64,000 nt of DNA from Candidatus Neomarinimicrobiota bacterium (GTDB lineage: Bacteria > Fidelibacterota > JAANXI01). The notes below the pieces were generated by a model. It worked only from the letters and a program-made list of their open reading frames with translations. It searched no databases and was not told where the DNA came from. The stretch spans positions 1-64,000 of the forward strand of contig JAIPJS010000008.1 in assembly GCA_021734025.1 (NCBI GenBank), written 5' to 3'. Both the position numbers and the translations under genes were made by a program. Positions 60,297 through 64,000 of the stretch are shown piece after piece (position 1 is the first letter of the stretch; each line of letters starts with the position of its first letter).

Positions 60297-61271
60297 AATC
60301 TCATCCACCTTATTCAATATCCCGAAATGCCCGCGTCCGAATTCATCGCAGAGAATCCCGATGGCGTCTTGCTTCGTCATGGAATCCGAGCGGAGTTCCC
60401 GATAGCGTGACTCCAGATCGGCACGTTCTTTCTCTGTCCAGGGTTTGCCCTGATTCCTTGGTACAGTATTTTCCGGCTGACGGACTGTGTTCATCAGAAA
60501 GCCCGGATCAAGATTCTCCATCGCTGTGATTTGATGTGTATACGCTGACTTACTCAGTTCGAATCCCGTGGCCTTACGGTTGAGTCCCCGGGCGACTTTG
60601 GCGGTGGAAAAGCTGCCAAGAAACAGATCGCCCACTACATCGCCGGGATTGCTGCTGTAGCGAATGATTTTTTTCAGCAGTGCAGTCGGTAGTTCATTCT
60701 TGTTCTTTTTCTGTCCCGGCTTGTACTCCCGGTTGATCACCCAGACATCCTCCCGGTCCTGGTAGTTCAGTGAACCCCCATCGGAATCCTTTTCCTGCGA
60801 ACCATAGCGAGCGAAGGTGTTGAAGGTGACAGGCCCCCCGGGTTTGATGTAGTAAAGAATATGATAATGCGAGGAGACATATTTCTTTTTTGTATACACG
60901 CCAAAATTGTACTTCCAAATGATGTGATTGCGCTCCTGTAGCGATGTCTCACGTAATGTTTCCAGGATATGGTACAGATTCGTATACCCGGAGACGATAT
61001 AGATTGATCCGCCCGGCCTGAGAATCCGCTCCGCCTGGGTGATCCACTGTCGACTGAACTCTCCGTACTTATCCTGGGGCACTTCAACGTAGCCGTCGAT
61101 GACGTGTGCCTCGTCCCTGTTGTAATGTTTGTGGAGCGTGTCACCTTCGATTCCGTACGGCGGATCGGTAACAATGAGGTCAATGGAATCATCGGGGATG
61201 TGTTGCTCACATCCTGCGATACAATTTTCGTTGAAATACCGGTTAATGTAACTTTGATCTTCTTTGGTCAT
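60282..61271 (-). CDS. Orphan DNA (adenine/cytosine-N4) methyltransferase, beta class
   Basis: 329 residues. Motif IV (catalytic) DPPY is at 36-39 in DLIVTDPPYGIEGD; motif I comes later (about 205-230), VVGDLFLGSFSTAKVARGLNRKATGFELS. The N-to-C order IV, then target-recognition region, then I is the beta class. The central part (KYNFGVYTKKKYVSSHYHILYYIKPGGPVTFN in pieces) lies between. The typical FxGxG is here FLGSFS. The last 70 residues (PWTEKERADLESRYRELRS) form an added charged domain. No restriction endonuclease gene is adjacent, so it is probably regulatory or defence-related without a partner. It is preceded by a perfect 18-bp hairpin. Confidence 0.88.
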   Translation of the reverse strand: MTKEDQSYINRYFNENCIAGCEQHIPDDSIDLIVTDPPYGIEGDTLHKHYNRDEAHVIDGYVEVPQDKYGEFSRQWITQAERILRPGGSIYIVSGYTNLYHILETLRETSLQERNHIIWKYNFGVYTKKKYVSSHYHILYYIKPGGPVTFNTFARYGSQEKDSDGGSLNYQDREDVWVINREYKPGQKKNKNELPTALLKKIIRYSSNPGDVVGDLFLGSFSTAKVARGLNRKATGFELSKSAYTHQITAMENLDPGFLMNTVRQPENTVPRNQGKPWTEKERADLESRYRELRSDSMTKQDAIGILCDEFGRGHFGILNKVDEIEKKC

Positions 61272-61312
61272 AAAATTGGACAGGTTGAATTCTCGCCTGA
61301 TTCAGGGAGGAA

Positions 61313-61352
61313 ACGTACTGGAAAACCGGATGGTTTTCCAGTACGTTTCAAT
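61313..61352. promoter_or_regulatory. Perfect 18-bp inverted repeat upstream of the methyltransferase gene
   Basis: The left arm (61313-61330, GAAACGTACTGGAAAACC) and right arm (61335-61352) are exactly complementary around the loop GGAT. It lies 42-81 bp before the ATG on the minus strand, that is, in the leader or promoter. It could attenuate or regulate the gene or be a small repeat. No T-run follows on the minus strand. Confidence 0.6.
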
Positions 61353-61524
61353 AGTATTTGGAAAATAGTTCTCACTCTCATTCCCTCCTCTTCAATTGAA
61401 GTGAGATTGAAGGTACCTGCCCTCTGAAACTTTGTTGTAGGAAGGAGGTTGGTATTTTTGCCCTCGCTAACGAGCCCAATTCCCACACCTTGTCCAAACC
61501 TGAGTCATCTTCCCTGTTTAATAA

Positions 61525-61700
61525 CTACTTTTGGCTTGACCCAAAAGTAGACAAAAAGTCAAGATTGTGTTTTCAATTGTGATCGCTGATGTGGCTCAGT
61601 CGGGCCAGAACCAGAACTCAGTCGCTCCGCCCCTTCAAACAGCTGGTTCTGGCTTTCCTCCTTTTACCACCGGGATGCTCAAAATTGAAAACAAGACCAT
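61525..61700. repeat. Pseudoknot hairpin head and fold-back (intergenic 61272-62382)
   Basis: The stem CTACTTTTGG/CCAAAAGTAG (61525-61534/61541-61550) has the loop CTTGAC, and the partner GTCAAG is at 61558-61563. After it come GCCAGAACCA and TGGTTCTGGC arms (about 61603 and 61643) and GTTTTCAATT/AATTGAAAAC arms (about 61568 and 61683), forming a nested fold-back. There is no gene in 61272-62382; the other half holds the repeats listed next. Confidence 0.7.
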
Positions 61701-61828
61701 TGAACAACAACTATCGATATTTTCGGTTTTGCCATTCGAATTTTTGCACATTTTTTTCCGGCGGTTCGGGGGAGGTAAAAAAGTGCGCCGAGCAGAAACT
61801 CCACTAACATTAAAATATTGACAAAAGC

Positions 61829-62320
61829 AGTCATCCCGACCGGAGCATAGCGGAGTGGAGGGATCTCGTTAAGCAACCACGAGGGGAACCTTACCAGATC
61901 CCTCGGTTTGTCTGAAAGACGACTCACCCGGGATGACTGCGTTTATAAAAACGACCCATCCCATTCCGGTGTGATGGCTCGCGAATTGTGTAGCCCGGCA
62001 TGGAGTGAAACGGAATTTCGGGCGTTAGTTGTATGGTAGTTAACAACACAGCTCCATCCCTCCCATAGGGATCCCGTTGGGGCTCTATTGCGATAGCGAT
62101 TTTTCCCCTCTCTTCGAAGAAAGGGGATTAAGGGGTGAGTTGTGATTGAAAGATTGGGTCATCCAGTACGGAACGGAGTGGAATCGAGGGATCGCATGAA
62201 GAAATCTCAGGAGTTCAATTAACGAGATCCTTCGGCTTCGCTCAGGATGACTGGTGTTGCTTTTGTCCTGCAATGAATAAAACGAATCATCCCGACCAAG
62301 ATGGAGGGATCTCGTGAAGT
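61829..62320. repeat. 'GTCATCCCGA ... GGGATCTCG ... GGATGAC' intergenic repeats
   Basis: Two or more copies: 61829-61940 (AGTCATCCCGACCGGAGC, then GGAGGGATCTCGTTAA, then AGATCCCTCGG and CGGGATGACTG) and 62148-62260 (GGTCATCCAGTACGGAACGG, then GAGATCCTTCGGCTTCGCTC and AGGATGACTGG). A partial copy is at 62287-62316. The ends are complementary, so each forms a long stem. This is a widespread class of bacterial intergenic repeat and is not coding. Confidence 0.75.
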
Positions 62321-62350
62321 ACTCTCTACGGTGGACATTGCGAAGCATAT

Positions 62351-62378
62351 AATTAAGGACATAACATTGTCCTTAATT
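62351..62378 (-). terminator. Terminator-like hairpin of glyS
   Basis: AATTAAGGACA (62351-62361), loop TAACAT, TGTCCTTAATT (62368-62378): a perfect 11-bp stem 4 bp beyond the glyS stop. On the minus strand the following sequence is A/T-rich, which supports termination. Confidence 0.75.
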
Positions 62379-62382
62379 CAAA

Positions 62383-63825
62383 CTACTCCAGCTCCACCTC
62401 GGTCTGTTTCAGTTTCTCATTCAGCACGTCAACAAGCTGTTCGGCATCGAGACGAATCTGCTCCAGCGTATCCCGATCCCTGAGAGTGACGGTGCCGTCC
62501 TCCACGGAGTCGTGATCCACGGTGATGCAGTACGGTGTACCGGCTTCGTCCTGCCGGCGATACCGCTTGCCGATGGAGCCGCCGTCGTCATAGAATGTGG
62601 CAAAGTGTGTGTGGAGATCGTCATAGATATTCCGTGCCATCTCGGGCATGCCCTGCTTATTAAACAGCGGGAAGATCGCCACCTTGGTTGGTGCAATCTT
62701 TGGCGAAAGCTGCAGGACGGTCCGGTCGTTTTCTTCGTCCTCCCAGTATGCATCGGCAAGCAGCGTGAGTACAGTTCTGTCGACCCCGGCTGAGGCTTCT
62801 ACTACCGCAGGGACAACGTGTTCGTTATTCGGCTGGTCAAAATAGGTCAATCGCTTTCCGCTGTATTCCTGGTGCCGATCCAGGTCGTAGGTACCCCGGT
62901 CGGCGATGCCTTCCAGTTCCGACCATCCGAACGGAAACAGATACTCCACATCTTTACACTCGGAGGCGTAGTGCGCCAGTTCGTCTTCCCCGTGGGGCCG
63001 CAGCCGGAGTTTATCCTGGTTAACGCCAAGACTTACGTACCAGTCGAACCGGGACTGCACCCATTCGTCGAAACTTTCTTTTGTCTGGTCAGGATGGACA
63101 AAGTACTCGATCTCCATCTGCTCGAATTCCCGGGAGCGAAAGATAAAGTTCCCGGTGGTCACCTCGTTGCGGAATGATTTCCCGATTTGGGCAATACCAA
63201 ATGGCAGCTTTACCCGGCTGGTGGAAACCACGTTATTAAAATTTACAAAGATGCCCTGGGCGGTTTCCGGCCGGAGGTAGACCTGGCTGCCCGAGTCTTC
63301 CGTGGGGCCGAGATGGGTCTTGAACATCAGGTTGAACTGGCGAACTTTTGTCCAGTCCGTAGTGCCGCCAACGGGATCCCGGATCTCTTCCTTCATGATG
63401 ATATCGTACAGTGCGTCGTTATCGTTCAGTGCGCTTTCCAGCTCGGACTGTACCCGATCCGCTTCATCATCTTTGCACTTGTCTCGGAGATTCTTGATGT
63501 GCTGCTCAATGAGGTGATCCGCGCGGAAGCGGGCTTTGCTTGTTTTATTGTCGATAAGCGGATCGTTGAATCCTGCTACGTGTCCCGAGGCTTCCCAAAC
63601 CTTGGAATGCATCAGAATACTGGCATCCAGGCCGACCACATCCTCGCGGGTAGTGACGATATCGTGCCACCACTGATCCCGGACGTTTCGCTTGAGCTCC
63701 ACGCCCAATGGACCGTAATCCCAGGTACTGTTCAGACCGCCATAGATTTCGCTGCTCTGAAAAATAAATCCGCGGCGTTTGGCCAGGGCTACTAACGGTT
63801 CGAGATTCTCAAGTTGCTTCGACAT
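62383..63825 (-). CDS. glyS: Glycyl-tRNA synthetase (homodimeric class II)
   Basis: 480 residues, the length of the alpha2-type GlyRS. It begins LEPLVALAKRRGFIFQSSEIYGGLNSTWDYGPLG in pieces. Class II motif 2 is IGKSFRNEVTTGNFIFRSREFEQMEIEYFV, with YLRPETAQGIFVNFNNV before it. Motif 3 is FAGVDRTVL-like SAGVDRTVLTLLADAY, and the C-terminal anticodon-binding domain (SPKIAPTKVAIFPLF) is complete. It charges tRNA-Gly. The gene starts 3 bp after the stop of topA on the same strand, so they are co-transcribed. Confidence 0.97.
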   Translation of the reverse strand: MSKQLENLEPLVALAKRRGFIFQSSEIYGGLNSTWDYGPLGVELKRNVRDQWWHDIVTTREDVVGLDASILMHSKVWEASGHVAGFNDPLIDNKTSKARFRADHLIEQHIKNLRDKCKDDEADRVQSELESALNDNDALYDIIMKEEIRDPVGGTTDWTKVRQFNLMFKTHLGPTEDSGSQVYLRPETAQGIFVNFNNVVSTSRVKLPFGIAQIGKSFRNEVTTGNFIFRSREFEQMEIEYFVHPDQTKESFDEWVQSRFDWYVSLGVNQDKLRLRPHGEDELAHYASECKDVEYLFPFGWSELEGIADRGTYDLDRHQEYSGKRLTYFDQPNNEHVVPAVVEASAGVDRTVLTLLADAYWEDEENDRTVLQLSPKIAPTKVAIFPLFNKQGMPEMARNIYDDLHTHFATFYDDGGSIGKRYRRQDEAGTPYCITVDHDSVEDGTVTLRDRDTLEQIRLDAEQLVDVLNEKLKQTEVELE

Positions 63826-63828
63826 CGC

Positions 63829-64000
63829 TTACGCTGCTCCTTTCGCGTCGGACACTTCCTCATCCGTAAAATTTTCCGGCTCCATCTCTGCTTTACAATT
63901 CAGGCATTTGAAAAATTCACCCTTGGACTTCGTGTTCTTTTCTACCAAAAATTCGGCATCGCAATTCGGGCAGGAGTGCGGTACCGGTTTATCCCAGACC
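63829..64000 (-). CDS. topA: DNA topoisomerase I, C-terminal end (partial, continues outside)
   Basis: Read on the minus strand the last 56 codons give WDKPVPHSCPNCDAEFLVEK, then FFKCLNCKAEMEP and a stop at 63829. The CPxC and CLNC pairs form a topoisomerase-type zinc finger, the usual C-terminal arrangement of bacterial TopA. It lies 3 bp upstream of glyS. Only this end lies in the window, so the identification rests on a zinc ribbon that other proteins can also carry. Confidence 0.6.
   Translation of the reverse strand, partial: VWDKPVPHSCPNCDAEFLVEKNTKSKGEFFKCLNCKAEMEPENFTDEEVSDAKGAA

Noticed and set aside
60540-60560. GTTCGAATCCCGTGG as a tRNA T-loop
   Set aside because: It lies inside the methyltransferase gene and no acceptor or anticodon stem can be formed around it.
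61567-61821. 84-codon frame in the long spacer before glyS
   Set aside because: Reads through nested inverted repeats of an intergenic element; no family resemblance.

Overview
The window (about 50% G+C, no rRNA or tRNA seen) looks like the chromosome of a free-living didermic bacterium of the FCB superphylum. I cannot name the phylum; Marinimicrobia-, Calditrichota-, Ignavibacteria- or Balneolota-like lineages all fit. The reasons are a secreted LVIVD-propeller protein ending in a type IX-style sorting domain (NYPNPFNP motif), a giant lamin-tail protein with a FlgD-like C-terminus, many predicted outer-membrane barrels, and intergenic repeats of the kind common in Bacteroidota relatives.

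Layout. 0-13 kb is an accessory zone of small stress and xenobiotic-type genes: two ArsR regulators, three SRPBCC proteins, two RibD/DHFR-like reductases, DUF1697, DUF6157, a double VOC protein, a SnoaL-like protein, an AraC regulator, two decayed genes, and a secreted GH2 beta-galactosidase. 14-17 kb holds an AlkZ-like winged-helix protein facing a DUF72-HMCES pair. 17-25 kb holds acetyl-CoA synthetase, a cation efflux protein, an isocitrate/isopropylmalate-type dehydrogenase, a DUF1571 protein and the LVIVD protein. 25-33 kb is the most interesting part: an unrecognised secreted protein and two paralogous PDZ-plus-barrel proteins, then DUF4390, an NtrY-like kinase and an NtrX/NtrC-like sigma-54 activator. 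Two of the target-like genes carry sigma-54 (-24/-12) promoters, each with a dyad centred 110 bp upstream of the -24 GG. This suggests a local envelope-related regulon run by the adjacent two-component system.

33-41 kb has a metal ABC importer, a cold-shock protein, a methyltransferase, a secreted HMA protein, a class V aminotransferase, a NYN-domain protein and type III pantothenate kinase. 41-46 kb is one gene, a 1635-residue protein of six about 270-residue lamin-tail units. 46-51 kb has a PIN/small-protein pair, a three-gene operon resembling the NikK/NikL nickel accessory proteins plus a barrel protein, a SpoU methyltransferase, an epimerase and MarC. 51-64 kb is housekeeping: cysteine desulfurase with mnmA, panB-panC-panD, a LytR_C protein, rsfS, argS, an orphan DNA methyltransferase, glyS and the 3' end of topA. 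With coaX at 39.5 kb, most of the route to 4'-phosphopantothenate is present (panE is not seen).

The intergenic spaces are rich in dispersed structured repeats. The most striking is a 10-bp hairpin whose loop (CTTGAT or CTTGAC) is matched by a co-varying downstream segment (ATCAAG or GTCAAG), which predicts an H-type pseudoknot. Start codons were adjusted where a ribosome binding site or family length argued for it. All functional calls rest on reading motifs by eye, without database searches.
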